Shown: positions 27,473 to 36,014 of the stretch, piece by piece | Layout of the letters: each line of letters begins with the position of its first letter | Position numbering within the stretch: position 1 is the first letter of the stretch | Assembly: GCA_016795285.1 (NCBI GenBank) | Contig: JAEUIC010000025.1 | Coordinates: 307,588-371,587, forward strand | Length of the DNA: 64,000 bases | DNA from: Planctomycetota bacterium | GTDB taxonomy: Bacteria; Planctomycetota; B15-G4; SIAN01 | Direction: 5' to 3' | The notes under the pieces: generated by a model | Told to the model about the DNA's origin: nothing | What the model saw: the letters and a program-made list of their open reading frames with translations, nothing else | Database searches by the model: none | Made by a program: the position numbers and the translations under genes

Positions 27473-30093
27473 TGGCGCCGCTCGCTGCGATCGTCGCGAC
27501 GCGCGAACGGCGCCTCGGCCAGGTGGTGCGGCTGCTCGACGTGGCGGTCGCCGCCACCACACTGCTCGCCGTCGCGCCGCTGCTGCTGCTGCTGGCAGCG
27601 GCGGTGAAGCTTTGCTCGCGCGGGCCGGCGCTCTTCGCGCAGCAGCGCGTCGGGCGCGGCGGCGCGCCGTTCCGGCTCTGGAAGCTGCGCACGATGGTGG
27701 TCGACGCCGAGCGGATCGGCCCGCGCGTCACCGGCCGCGACGATCCGCGCATCACGCGGGTCGGCCGCTTCCTGCGCAAGACGAAGCTCGACGAGCTGCC
27801 GCAGCTCTGGAACGTGCTGGTCGGCGACATGAGCCTCGTCGGCCCGCGCCCCGAGGTCGCCGAGATGGTCGCGCAGGCGCAGGCGGCCTACGCGGCGCTG
27901 CTGCGCGTGCGGCCCGGCCTGATCTCCGAGGCGACGCTCGCCTTCCGGCGCGAGGAGGAGCTGCTCCCGCAGGAGGGGCGCGCCGCGTTCTACGTGCGCG
28001 AGATCCTGCCGAAGAAGGTGGCGCTCGACCTCGCCTGGCTCGAGCAGCGCACCTTCGTCGGCGACCTCGAGCTGCTGGCGCGCGCCTTCCTGCTGCTGAC
28101 AAGGCTGCGACGCGACGAGCGGCCGCTGTCGCTGCCGGGCGGCCACGCGCTGCGGCTCGCCGTGAAGATGGCGCTCGACGGTGCGCTCGCCGGCGCCGCG
28201 TTCGTCGTCGCCACGCTGCTGCGCTTCGATGGCTGGCCCGACGGCGTCGAGCGCGAGCGGCTCGTGATGCTGGCGCTGCCGATCACGCTGCTGACCGCGC
28301 TCTTCGCGTCGGTCACCGGCTGCGCGCGCGCCATCTGGCGCTGCTTCGACACCGCGCAGTTCCTGCGGCTCGCGCTGCTCCATGCGCCGCTGCTGCTGGC
28401 GCAGGCGAGCTGGCGCGCGCGGCTGCCCACCGAGCTGCAGCTGCTGCGCACGCCGTGGTCGGTGGTGGTCCTCTCCTACCTGCTCGCCTTGCTGGCCGGC
28501 GCCGCGGCGCGCCGCCTCTGGTCGGCCTCCACCGCGCGCGCCGAACGACGCGGCCGGCCGCGCTCGGCGCTGTCGGGTCGCATCGCGCTGATCGGCGCCG
28601 GCCGCCACGCCCACGCGATCGTCCACGAGCTGCAGCGCAGCGCCGGCGGCGCGGTCGAGCTGCTCGCCTGCTTCGACGACGATCCCGGCAAGCGCGGCTC
28701 GCACGTCGCCGGCGTGCGCGTGGTCGGGACGCTCGCCGAGGCGCCCGGCTGGCTGGCGCGCACGCGACCCGACCACCTGCTGATCGCCATCGCGGCGCTG
28801 CCGGAGGCGAAGCTCCGCCCGCTGCTCGACGCCGCGGCGCTGTGCGGCGCCGCCGTGAAGATCGTGCCTTCGCTGGTCGAGCGGGCGCAGGCGCCGGCCG
28901 GGCTGCTGCGCGACCTCTCGCTCGCCGACTTGATCGGGAGGCCGCCGGTGCGCCTCGACCCCTCCGATCCGCAGATCGCGCAGGCGTGGCGCGGCAAGAC
29001 GATCCTCGTCACCGGCGCCGCCGGCTCGATCGGCTCGGAGCTGGTGCGCCAGCTCGTGGCGCTCTCGCCGCGGCGCCTCGTGCTGCTCGACAAGGACGAG
29101 AACGGCCTCTTCGAGCTCGGCCGCGAGCTCGATGACCTGGCGCCGGCACTGCCGCGCGCGCTCGCCGTGCTGAGCCTCTGCGATCGGCGCGGTGTCGCGC
29201 GGCTCCTGCGGCGCGAGCGGCCCGACGTCGTGCTGCACGCCGCGGCGCACAAGCACGTGCCGCTGATGGAGGCGAACGTCGTCGAGGCGGTCGCCAACAA
29301 CGCGCTCGGCACGCGCGACTTCGCGCGCCTCGCCGCGGCCGCGCGGGTCGGCTCGTTCGTGCTGATCTCCACCGACAAGGCGGTGCGGCCGACCAGCGTG
29401 ATGGGCGCCACCAAGCGCGCCGCGGAGCTCGCCGTCCGCGAGCTGAACGAGCGCGCGCGCGTCGCCACGCGCTTCGTCGTGGTCCGCTTCGGCAACGTGC
29501 TGGCGAGCCGCGGCAGCGTGATCGAGACCTTCCTCCGCCAGTTGCGGCGCGGCGATCCGCTCACCATCACCCATCCCGACGTCGAGCGCTTCTTCCTCTC
29601 GATCCCCGAGGCGGCGCAGCTCGTGCTGGTGGCCGGGTCGCTCCCGCGTCCGCGCGGCCACTACGTGCTCGAGATGGGCAAGCCGCGGCGCATCGTCGAC
29701 CTCGCGCGCGACCTCGCGCGGCTGGCGGGCGGACCGCCGCCGCGCCTCAAGTTCGTCGGGCTGCGGCCGGGCGAGAAGCTCTCCGAGGAGCTGTCGGGGA
29801 GCGGGGCGCTCGAGTCGGTGCCCGAACGGCCGGGGCTGCTGGTCGACGCCGAGCCGGCGCCGGCGACCGAGGTAGTGGTCGCGCTCGATCGCGCGCTGCG
29901 CCGCGCGGTGGCCGAGGGCGATGGCGAGGCGGCGCGACGGGTGCTGGAACGGCCGCCGATCGGCTTGCGCCCGGCGCATGCGCCGCAGCCGGCGCCGGGG
30001 GAGGCGACGGCGCGCGCGGTGGCGGTCGCGGAACCGATCGACGCGACCGGCGCGGCGTCCGCGGCGCGGCCGGTGGCGGAGTCGCTCGCCTGA
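27472..30093 (+). CDS. Fusion: monotopic phosphoglycosyl transferase with WbpM/CapD-type nucleotide-sugar dehydratase
   Basis: 873 residues, two enzymes in one chain. Residues 1-215 are a monotopic phosphoglycosyl transferase: re-entrant helix (about 20-48), GPALFAQQRVGRGGAPFRLWKLRTM, catalytic dyad Asp107-Glu108 in RKTKLDELPQLWN, and LVGPRPEV. It lacks the four-helix N-terminal domain of WbaP/WcaJ. Residues about 225-873 are a full-length WbpM/CapD protein: membrane helices, a CoA-binding-like domain (GRIALIGAGRHAHAIVHEL), then an SDR dehydratase with TGAAGSIGSEL (about 515) and the ST-x-MGATK catalytic region (Met/Lys near 644-648). So one protein may make the keto sugar and, after the aminotransferase step, load it onto undecaprenyl phosphate. 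TGATG overlap with the aminotransferase gene. Confidence 0.92.
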   Translation: MAPLAAIVATRERRLGQVVRLLDVAVAATTLLAVAPLLLLLAAAVKLCSRGPALFAQQRVGRGGAPFRLWKLRTMVVDAERIGPRVTGRDDPRITRVGRFLRKTKLDELPQLWNVLVGDMSLVGPRPEVAEMVAQAQAAYAALLRVRPGLISEATLAFRREEELLPQEGRAAFYVREILPKKVALDLAWLEQRTFVGDLELLARAFLLLTRLRRDERPLSLPGGHALRLAVKMALDGALAGAAFVVATLLRFDGWPDGVERERLVMLALPITLLTALFASVTGCARAIWRCFDTAQFLRLALLHAPLLLAQASWRARLPTELQLLRTPWSVVVLSYLLALLAGAAARRLWSASTARAERRGRPRSALSGRIALIGAGRHAHAIVHELQRSAGGAVELLACFDDDPGKRGSHVAGVRVVGTLAEAPGWLARTRPDHLLIAIAALPEAKLRPLLDAAALCGAAVKIVPSLVERAQAPAGLLRDLSLADLIGRPPVRLDPSDPQIAQAWRGKTILVTGAAGSIGSELVRQLVALSPRRLVLLDKDENGLFELGRELDDLAPALPRALAVLSLCDRRGVARLLRRERPDVVLHAAAHKHVPLMEANVVEAVANNALGTRDFARLAAAARVGSFVLISTDKAVRPTSVMGATKRAAELAVRELNERARVATRFVVVRFGNVLASRGSVIETFLRQLRRGDPLTITHPDVERFFLSIPEAAQLVLVAGSLPRPRGHYVLEMGKPRRIVDLARDLARLAGGPPPRLKFVGLRPGEKLSEELSGSGALESVPERPGLLVDAEPAPATEVVVALDRALRRAVAEGDGEAARRVLERPPIGLRPAHAPQPAPGEATARAVAVAEPIDATGAASAARPVAESLA

Positions 30094-30107
30094 CGGAGGC
30101 GGCGCGA

Positions 30108-30145
30108 CGCACGGCGCCCGACGCTCGCGCGCCGGGCGCCGTGCG
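30108..30145. terminator. 13-bp stem-loop between convergent genes
   Basis: Bases 30108-30120 pair perfectly with 30133-30145 around a 12-base loop (core GCACGGCGCCCG / CGGGCGCCGTGC). It lies in the 54-base gap between the end of the polysaccharide operon and the convergent minus-strand gene ending at 30148, so it can serve both strands. The plus strand continues GGTTCACTC, with no long T-run. Confidence 0.65.
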
Positions 30146-30147
30146 GT

Positions 30148-30852
30148 TCACTCTTCTTCGCCGCCGTCCTTCACGCCGACCTTGCGCTTGAACTTGCACG
30201 ACTCGACCAGCACGCACTCGCCGCAACGCGGCGACTTCGCCTGGCAGATCTCCTCGCCGTGCTGCGTGAGGAGCAGCAGGTAGGCGTGCAGGTCCTCCGG
30301 GTCGAGCAGCTTTTCGAGCACCTTGCGCGCGGCCCCGTCGCTGTGGACGCGGTCGATCAGGCCGAGCCGCGTCAGCGTGCGCACCGCCCCTTGCGGGACG
30401 GGCAGCGCCGAATCGGGCCCCGCCATCGCGTGCAGCAGCACCTGGACGATGCCCTGGTGGAGCACGCCGAGGTTCGAGAGGAGGCGCTGGCGCGACTCCG
30501 GCTGCATCTCGCGCAGGAACTCGAGCGCCGTCGCGTTGCGCTCCTTCCAGAGCGCCGCGAGCAGGCTGCGCAGCTTCTCGACCTTGACGTCGAGGTCCTT
30601 GTCGCCGAGCTCCGCGAGGGCGCTCTTCAGCTCCGCCGGCGAGGAGACGCGGACCTCGTTCCAGTCCACGTACTCCTTCTGCAGGATGCGCAGCGCGCGC
30701 TGGGCCTTGCGGTAGTCCCAGCCTTCGCGCAGCAGGAGGAAGACCGCGTGGTCGAGGGTCGGCTCTTCCGGCAGGACGATCACCTTGCCGTAGGGCTTCT
30801 CCAACGCACGCAGCACCTCCGAGAGCTTCGCTCTCGTGGCGGCCTCGCTCAT
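30148..30852 (-). CDS. Endonuclease III-like iron-sulfur protein lacking the catalytic Lys and Asp
   Basis: 234 residues. The C-terminal cluster C203-x6-C210-x2-C213-x5-C219 is exactly the [4Fe-4S] spacing of endonuclease III/MutY. The preceding helical region fits the HhH-GPD fold in length. However, the helix-hairpin-helix that should read LPGVGRKTA reads NLGVLHQGIV (residues 127-136), placing Gln133 at the catalytic lysine, and the VDTH segment is VPQG, placing Pro153 at the catalytic aspartate. Glycosylase/AP-lyase activity is therefore unlikely. Binding to DNA, or to ribosome-related nucleic acid, is possible. It starts 13 bases after rpsP and is probably co-transcribed with it and ffh. 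Confidence 0.75.
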   Translation of the reverse strand: MSEAATRAKLSEVLRALEKPYGKVIVLPEEPTLDHAVFLLLREGWDYRKAQRALRILQKEYVDWNEVRVSSPAELKSALAELGDKDLDVKVEKLRSLLAALWKERNATALEFLREMQPESRQRLLSNLGVLHQGIVQVLLHAMAGPDSALPVPQGAVRTLTRLGLIDRVHSDGAARKVLEKLLDPEDLHAYLLLLTQHGEEICQAKSPRCGECVLVESCKFKRKVGVKDGGEEE

Positions 30853-30865
30853 CAGTGCGCCCCGC

Positions 30866-31213
30866 TCACTTCTTCTTCGGGGCGGCGGCCGGCTTCGCGC
30901 CAGCCGCAGGAGCAGCTGCAGGAGCGGTCGCAGGAGCCGCGGCCGGGGCCGCTGCCGTCGCGCTGGCGTAGACGCCGTGCCGCTTGAAGAGCTGGTGGAC
31001 GGTCTTCGAGGGCTGCGCCCCCTTGCTCATCCAGAAGAGGGCGCGATCGGCCTTGATCGTCACCTTCTCCTTCTTCTGGTCGGTGATGGTGTCGTACGTG
31101 CCGATCTCCTCGATCGACTCGCCGTCACGCGCGTTGCGCTTGTCCATGACCGCGATGCGCCACGTCGGGCGATTGGTGCGGCCGAAACGCTTCAGTCGGA
31201 TGGAAACTGCCAA
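30866..31213 (-). CDS. rpsP: 30S ribosomal protein S16
   Basis: 115 residues. The S16 core is complete: MAVSIRLKRFGRTNRPTWRI, VMDKRNARDGESIEEIGTYD, and ALFWMSKGAQPSKTVHQLFKRHGVY. About 32 residues of Ala/Pro/Lys tail follow, beyond the usual 80-90 residue length. S16 binds 16S rRNA during 30S assembly. The gene lies 24 bases after ffh. In many bacteria rpsP is followed by rimM-trmD-rplS, but here the next gene is the endonuclease III-like protein, so that part of the classical operon is elsewhere or absent. Confidence 0.98.
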   Translation of the reverse strand: MAVSIRLKRFGRTNRPTWRIAVMDKRNARDGESIEEIGTYDTITDQKKEKVTIKADRALFWMSKGAQPSKTVHQLFKRHGVYASATAAAPAAAPATAPAAAPAAGAKPAAAPKKK

Positions 31214-31237
31214 AGGTCTCTCCTGATGCGCCGCAGG

Positions 31238-32788
31238 TCAGCGGCGCTTGCGATTCTTCTTGCGGGCCTCTTTCTCGCGCTTGCGTGCCGCTCGGCGGCG
31301 CGCCTCTTCGTCGGGATCCTTGGTCACGGCCGTCTCGCCGCCGCCGCGCGCGAGCTTGGCCAGCATCTCCTGCTGGCCGCGCCCGCCGAAGCCGCCGCCC
31401 GATCCGGGCATGCCCGGCATGCCTTGCATGGCGCCGGCCGGGTCGCCCCCGCCGCCGCCGAACAGCTTGCCGAGCTTGCTCAGCATGCCGCCGCCCTGCA
31501 TGCGCTTCATCATGTCGCGCATCTGCTCGTGCTGGCGGATCAGCTGGTTCACCACCTGCGGCTCGTTGCCGGAGCCGCGCGCGATGCGCCGGCGGCGGTT
31601 GGCGTCGAGCAGCTCGGGGCGGCGCCGCTCCTCCGGGGTCATGGAGAGGATCGCCGCCTCGACGCGGCCGAGCTCCTTCTCCTGCACGTTCGCCTGCTCG
31701 AACGCCTGGCCGATCTGGCCCGGCATCATCTTGAGCAGCCCCTTCAACGGCCCCATCTTGCGGATCGCCCGCAGCTGGTTCAGGAAGTCCTCGAGCGTGA
31801 ACTGCGCCTTGAGGAGCCGCTCGGCGGCCTCCTCGGCCTCGTCCTGGTCGATGACCTCCTGCGCCTTCTCGACCAGCGACACGACGTCGCCCATGCCGAG
31901 GATGCGCGAGGCCATGCGCTCGGCATGGAACTCGTCCAAGTCTTCCGGGCGCTCGCCGGTGCCGACGAAGGCGATCGGCTTGCCGGTCACCTGCTTCACC
32001 GAGATCGCGGCGCCGCCGCGCGTGTCGCCGTCGAGCTTGGTGAGGATCACAGCGTCGAGGCGCAGCTTCCCGTGGAACTCGCGCGCGCTGCCGTAGGCGT
32101 CCTGGCCGGCCATCGCGTCGCAGACCAGGAAGGTCGCGTGCGGCGCGGTCAGCTTCTCGACGCGCGCGAGCTCGTCCATCAGCGGGCCGTCGATGTGGAG
32201 ACGGCCGGCGGTGTCGAGCAGGACGACGTCGAACCCTTCCTTCTTGGCGCGCGCGACCGCGTTGGCGCAGATCTGCGGCGCGCGCTCCTCGTTGCCCGGC
32301 CCCTCCTCGGCGTGCACCGGCAGGTCGAGCGACTTGCCGAGCACCTGCAGCTGCGTGATGGCGGCAGGACGGCGCGTGTCGGCGGCGACGAGCAGGGGCT
32401 TGCGGCCCTGGCGCTTCAGCCGGCGCGCGAGCTTCGCGGTGGTGGTCGTCTTGCCCGAGCCCTGGAGGCCGACCATCATCACGACGGCCGGCTGCCCCGC
32501 GAGCAGCGGGATCTTCGGCGGCTCGCCGCGCATCGTCTCCGTCAGCACGTCGGAGAAGAGCTTGATGATCTGCTCGGCCGGCTTGACCGAGGCGATCACC
32601 TCCTGGCCGATGGCGCGCGCGGTCACCTGCTCGACGAGCGCGCGGGCCGCCTCGAAGTGGACGTCCGCCTCGAGGAGCGCCTTGCGGATCTCCTCGAGTC
32701 CATCACGGATGTTGTCCGCGGTGAGAAGGCGATCCTTCCCCCACTTGGAGAACACGCGCTGGAGGGCGTTGGAGAGCGACTCGAACAA
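31238..32788 (-). CDS. ffh: Signal recognition particle protein Ffh (SRP54)
   Basis: 516 residues from a TTG at 32788; homology begins at once (LFESLSNALQRVF). Upstream codons are Pro/Gly/Arg-rich and not Ffh-like, so the longer frame was rejected. The N domain (1-90) is followed by the G domain with GLQGSGKTT (107-115), DTRRPAA, DTAGR and TKLDG. The M domain has FLNQLRAIRKMGPLKGLLKMMPG and GSGNEPQVVNQLIRQHEQM, ending in a Gly/Met- then Arg/Lys-rich tail. Ffh binds SRP RNA and signal sequences and delivers ribosomes to FtsY. It is the first gene of a minus-strand unit with rpsP. Confidence 0.97.
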   Translation of the reverse strand: MFESLSNALQRVFSKWGKDRLLTADNIRDGLEEIRKALLEADVHFEAARALVEQVTARAIGQEVIASVKPAEQIIKLFSDVLTETMRGEPPKIPLLAGQPAVVMMVGLQGSGKTTTTAKLARRLKRQGRKPLLVAADTRRPAAITQLQVLGKSLDLPVHAEEGPGNEERAPQICANAVARAKKEGFDVVLLDTAGRLHIDGPLMDELARVEKLTAPHATFLVCDAMAGQDAYGSAREFHGKLRLDAVILTKLDGDTRGGAAISVKQVTGKPIAFVGTGERPEDLDEFHAERMASRILGMGDVVSLVEKAQEVIDQDEAEEAAERLLKAQFTLEDFLNQLRAIRKMGPLKGLLKMMPGQIGQAFEQANVQEKELGRVEAAILSMTPEERRRPELLDANRRRRIARGSGNEPQVVNQLIRQHEQMRDMMKRMQGGGMLSKLGKLFGGGGGDPAGAMQGMPGMPGSGGGFGGRGQQEMLAKLARGGGETAVTKDPDEEARRRAARKREKEARKKNRKRR

Positions 32789-33002
32789 GGGGTCCCCGGA
32801 AGGCGGCAGGCTGCAGGCGGCGCGGAAAAGGCGGGGGATGGTAGCGGGCGCTCCCCCGGGGGGGAAGGGAGCGCGCGCGGGGCCGGCGGGCGTGGCGCGC
32901 CGGTGCACCCCGCCGCGGCTGGCCGCGATCGGCCGACGACCGCGGGCGGCGGCCCGGCGGCGCCCCCTTCGTTCACTTTGCACGGCCAAGTAAGGTGGCG
33001 CC
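32789..33002. other. Divergent intergenic region between ffh and 33003
   Basis: 214 bases with no convincing gene, very GC-rich, containing runs of C/G near 32840-32890. It must hold the ffh promoter (minus) and that of the plus-strand membrane-protein operon. Just before the plus-strand start, AAGTAAGG could be part of a -10 region, but no confident -35/-10 pair was seen. Confidence 0.3.
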
Positions 33003-33488
33003 ATGGGCTCCCTCGCGGCACTCCTCTTCCCGGCACTCGCGCTGCCGCTCCTGCTGGCGCTCGCCAGCGCGTCCCACCTCCCCGCGCTCGCCGCGCCGTT
33101 CGCCTGGCCGCGCGAACTCTGGATCGTCGCGAGCGCCGGCACGCTCGCGACCGCGGCCGGGCTGCTCGACTGGCGCCTCCATCGCCGCGGGCAGCGGCGC
33201 GTCTCCCCCGCCGAGCGGCGCGCGGAGTTGCTGGCGCTCGTCGGCGGGGCGCTCCTCTTCGTGCTGCTCGCCGCCGCCTCGACGCGCGAGCCGCGCCGCG
33301 CGCTGGCCGTGCCGATCGTCGCCGTCGCGCTGCTGACCGCGGCGCTGATCGCTTTCGACGAGGCGCGCTTCCATCGGCGCTGCAGCCGGTACGAGACGCT
33401 CCTCCATCGGCTGCTGGTCGGCGGCCAAGCGCTGGCGTTCCTCGCCTGGTTCCACTGGTGCTTCGCGCGGGAGGGCGCCGTTGCCTGA
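33003..33488 (+). CDS. Small integral membrane protein
   Basis: 161 residues with about five predicted membrane helices (about 3-25, 35-52, 75-95, 97-117, 137-155) and basic loops (RLHRRGQRRVSPAERRAEL). No signature motif was recognised. Its end overlaps the next gene by eight bases, and the following genes overlap too, so 33003-36013 reads as one transcript. That company (two more membrane proteins and a metallophosphoesterase) is the only clue to function. Confidence 0.7.
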   Translation: MGSLAALLFPALALPLLLALASASHLPALAAPFAWPRELWIVASAGTLATAAGLLDWRLHRRGQRRVSPAERRAELLALVGGALLFVLLAAASTREPRRALAVPIVAVALLTAALIAFDEARFHRRCSRYETLLHRLLVGGQALAFLAWFHWCFAREGAVA

Positions 33489-34128
33489 CGCCGCGACGCT
33501 GCTCGCGCGCGCCGCGTGCTGCTACGACGAGCCGCGCTTCGGGCTCGCCGCTGCCGCCCGCATCGCCGCGCGCGGCGGCTTCGCGGGCGGTGCCGAATGG
33601 ATGCGGCGCGCGCTCGGCGCGATCCGCGGCGAGTCGCCGCACGGCGCGGCGCGCTTCACGCGACTCGGCGTCGTGAAGTACGCGCTGGCGAGCGGCGCGG
33701 CGCTGCTGCTGCCGGCGCTCGCGCTGCCGCTCCTCGCGCTGCCGGCGTTCGCGTCCGTGGTGCAAACACCGCTCGCGGCGGCGCTGCGGTGGCTGCTGCT
33801 GCTGATGTCGCTGCCGTTGGCGAGCGGCGCCTTCTATGCCGTCGAGAGCCGCTTCGTCTTCGCCTTCCCGTGCGCAATCGATGGCGACGCGGTGCCGCTG
33901 CGCGCGAGCCATCGGCTGCTGGCGCGCACGGCCGCACCGCTCGCTGCGATCCGGGCCGTGGTGCGGATCGCCGCGTCGATGGTGGTCGGTGGACTGCTCG
34001 GTCGCGGCTTCCTGCGCAGCTGGGCGATCGGCTGCCTCGCGGTGCTGCTCTGGTACGAGGAGGCGCGCGCGGCGGCTCGCGCGGCGGCGTCCGCTGCGGT
34101 CGCTCGATCCGCTGGAGTCGCGGCGTGA
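33481..34128 (+). CDS. Membrane protein of unknown function
   Basis: 215 residues from a TTG at 33481, supported by GGGAGGG five bases upstream. A soluble N-terminal part (about 1-60: LLARAACCYDEPRFGLAAAARIAARGGF) precedes three to four membrane helices (about 65-90, 98-118, 150-175, 178-195). No family recognised. The stop overlaps the GTG start of the metallophosphoesterase gene (GTGA), indicating translational coupling. Confidence 0.65.
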   Translation: MPDAATLLARAACCYDEPRFGLAAAARIAARGGFAGGAEWMRRALGAIRGESPHGAARFTRLGVVKYALASGAALLLPALALPLLALPAFASVVQTPLAAALRWLLLLMSLPLASGAFYAVESRFVFAFPCAIDGDAVPLRASHRLLARTAAPLAAIRAVVRIAASMVVGGLLGRGFLRSWAIGCLAVLLWYEEARAAARAAASAAVARSAGVAA

Positions 34129-34982
34129 TCGCCGGCCTCGAAGTCGGCGGCCGCGGCGCGCTCCACCTGCGCGAGGAGCGCGTGACGAGCAGCGCATCGA
34201 GCGGCCCGTCGAACGGCGGAGCGAGTCGCGCGGCGGCAGCCGACGGCAGCGCGTGGACGCTCCTCTTCGCGAGCGACCTCCACCTCGGCAAGCGGCGCGG
34301 CGCGCGCGGAGCAGTGCTGCTCGAGGCGCTGCTCGAGCGGGCGCAGGCGGCGGCGCCCGACGTCATCCTGCTCGGCGGCGATCTGGTCGATGCGCGCGCC
34401 GGCAACGCGATGCTCGAAGAGTGCGTCGCGCGACTCGCCGCCGTCGCGCCGGTGGCGGCGGTGGCGGGCAACCACGACGTCGCGGCCGGGCTCGCGGAAG
34501 TGCGCGCCGCGGTGCGCGCCGGTGGCGGGCGCTGGCTGCACGACGCGGCGCTGACGCTGACGCGCGCTGGCCGCCGGCCGCTGCGGTGCACGGCGGTCGG
34601 CCACGTCCGCGCGGAAGCGGAAACGGAAACGGAAACGAAAGCGGACACGGAAACAGACGTGGACGTGGACGCGGCCAGCGAAATGGGCCGAGCCGCCGAT
34701 GCGGGGGCGTTGCACGCGATCGTCGGCCACCATCCGGCGGCGACGGCGCGTGCCGCAGCGCGCCATCGCGTCGACGTCGCCTTCGCCGGCCACCTGCACG
34801 GCGGCCAATGCGTCCTCTGGCAGCGCGGCACGCTCCTCTATCCCGGCGCGCTCTTCTCCCGTTGGAACGGGCTGCGCTTCGCGATCGGCGCAGCGACGCT
34901 GCTGGTGAGCCGCGGCGTCGCCGACACGCTGCCGTTGCGCTTCCACTGCCCGCGCGAGGTCGTGCGATGCCGACTGACCTGA
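34125..34982 (+). CDS. Metallophosphoesterase (calcineurin-like)
   Basis: 285 residues from the GTG at 34125. The five metal-ligand motifs are visible in order: FASDLHLG (Asp51, His53), LLGGDLVDA, VAGNHD, IVGHHP and FAGHLHGG. This is a complete dinuclear phosphoesterase. No signal peptide is seen, so it is probably cytoplasmic or membrane-associated through neighbours. A related arrangement (YkuE/YaeI-like enzymes next to membrane proteins) acts on lipid-linked pyrophosphates in some bacteria, but the substrate here is unknown. An acidic Glu-Thr/Asp-Val repeat around residues 165-183 interrupts the fold. Confidence 0.88.
   Translation: MIAGLEVGGRGALHLREERVTSSASSGPSNGGASRAAAADGSAWTLLFASDLHLGKRRGARGAVLLEALLERAQAAAPDVILLGGDLVDARAGNAMLEECVARLAAVAPVAAVAGNHDVAAGLAEVRAAVRAGGGRWLHDAALTLTRAGRRPLRCTAVGHVRAEAETETETKADTETDVDVDAASEMGRAADAGALHAIVGHHPAATARAAARHRVDVAFAGHLHGGQCVLWQRGTLLYPGALFSRWNGLRFAIGAATLLVSRGVADTLPLRFHCPREVVRCRLT
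34613..34672 (+). repeat. Degenerate hexamer tandem repeat (GGAAAC type) in the phosphoesterase gene
   Basis: Ten consecutive hexamers beginning GGAAGC, GGAAAC, GGAAAC, GGAAAC and drifting to GGACGT, GGACGT, GGACGC. They encode an acidic ETETET...DVDVD stretch placed between the GNHD and GHHP motifs. The unit keeps the frame, so length variation among strains would be tolerated. Confidence 0.85.
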
Positions 34983-36013
34983 GCGAGTCGGAGGGCGGGG
35001 CCGAGCGGGCGACGAGGCGCAAACGACGGCGCGAGGAGCGCGCGTTCGTGGCGCGACCACGGCCGACCTTCCGCGAGCGGATCGCCGGCGTGGCGCTCCT
35101 CTCGATCAGCATCATCGGCGCGTGCCTGACGCCGCTCTTGATCCTCGGCCCCGACGTGACCGCGGCGATGACGTTCGGCATGCCGATCGCCATCGGCATC
35201 GCCGCCGGCATGCTCGCCCGTGACCATCGCGGGATCGTCTCGATCGGAGCAGCGACCGCCGGCATCGGCATCGTGGTCGCCACGCTCTTCATCGCCGACG
35301 AGATCGGCCCCTTCTGCGCGATCATCTACTCCGTCATCGCGATGCCACCGGCCTACCTCGCCGCCGCCATCACGCTCGGGCTGCGCCGCCGACTGCGCCG
35401 CCGCGCCCTCGCAGCGCGCCGAGCCGCCACGTTGCGCCACGACGCGCTGCTGCTGCTCCTCGCCTACGCGCTGCCGCTCGGCTGGCACGCGGCCGAGCAG
35501 CGCTGGCCGACCACGCACGCGCCCGAGTCGCTCGCCATGGAGCGCATCGTCGCGGCGCCGCTCGCAGCGGTGTGGGAGAGTCGCCTCGCCTTCCCTGCGA
35601 CCGGGCCGTTCAGCGCCGAGGCGATCCACGCACCGCTGCCTCGCGAAGCGAGCGGCCGCGCCCATGCCGTCGGCGACGTGAAACGGCTCTCCTTCGACAG
35701 GGGGACGCTCGCCGTCCGCCTCGTGCGCGTGGTGCCGGGCCGCGAGCTGGTCGCCGAGGTGATCGAACAGACGATCGAGCGGCGCGCGCTGCGCCTCCAC
35801 ACGGTGACGCTCAGCTGCGAGCCGCTCGCGCCGGAGCAGACGCGCGTCGCGGTGCGGCTCGACTTCACGCCGCTCATGGCCCCGCGCTGGTACTGGCGCC
35901 CCTTCGAGCGGCTCTTCGGCGGCCTCACCTTCGACGCGCTGCTCGACGGGTGGGAAGCGGGCGCGACGGAGCCGCCGCGAATCGCCCCACCGGCAGCGCT
36001 ACCGCCGCCGTGA
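34967..36013 (+). CDS. Membrane protein with C-terminal SRPBCC/START-like domain
   Basis: 348 residues. A charged N-terminus (to about 38) leads to four membrane helices (about 40-62, 65-85, 92-115, 120-142) plus one near 165-180. The C-terminal 150 residues begin MERIVAAPLAAVWESRLAFP and continue LVRVVPGRELVAEVIEQTIE and RVAVRLDFTPLMAPRWYWRPFERLFGG, the pattern of polyketide-cyclase/START-like (SRPBCC) ligand-binding domains. It overlaps the phosphoesterase gene by 16 bases. The ligand is unknown; a lipid or isoprenoid would fit the membrane setting, which is inference. Confidence 0.7.
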   Translation: MPTDLSESEGGAERATRRKRRREERAFVARPRPTFRERIAGVALLSISIIGACLTPLLILGPDVTAAMTFGMPIAIGIAAGMLARDHRGIVSIGAATAGIGIVVATLFIADEIGPFCAIIYSVIAMPPAYLAAAITLGLRRRLRRRALAARRAATLRHDALLLLLAYALPLGWHAAEQRWPTTHAPESLAMERIVAAPLAAVWESRLAFPATGPFSAEAIHAPLPREASGRAHAVGDVKRLSFDRGTLAVRLVRVVPGRELVAEVIEQTIERRALRLHTVTLSCEPLAPEQTRVAVRLDFTPLMAPRWYWRPFERLFGGLTFDALLDGWEAGATEPPRIAPPAALPPP

Positions 36014-36014
36014 C

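Noticed and set aside
32789..33142. N-terminal extension of Ffh
   Set aside because: Upstream codons are Pro/Arg/Gly low-complexity and Ffh homology begins exactly at the TTG at 32788.
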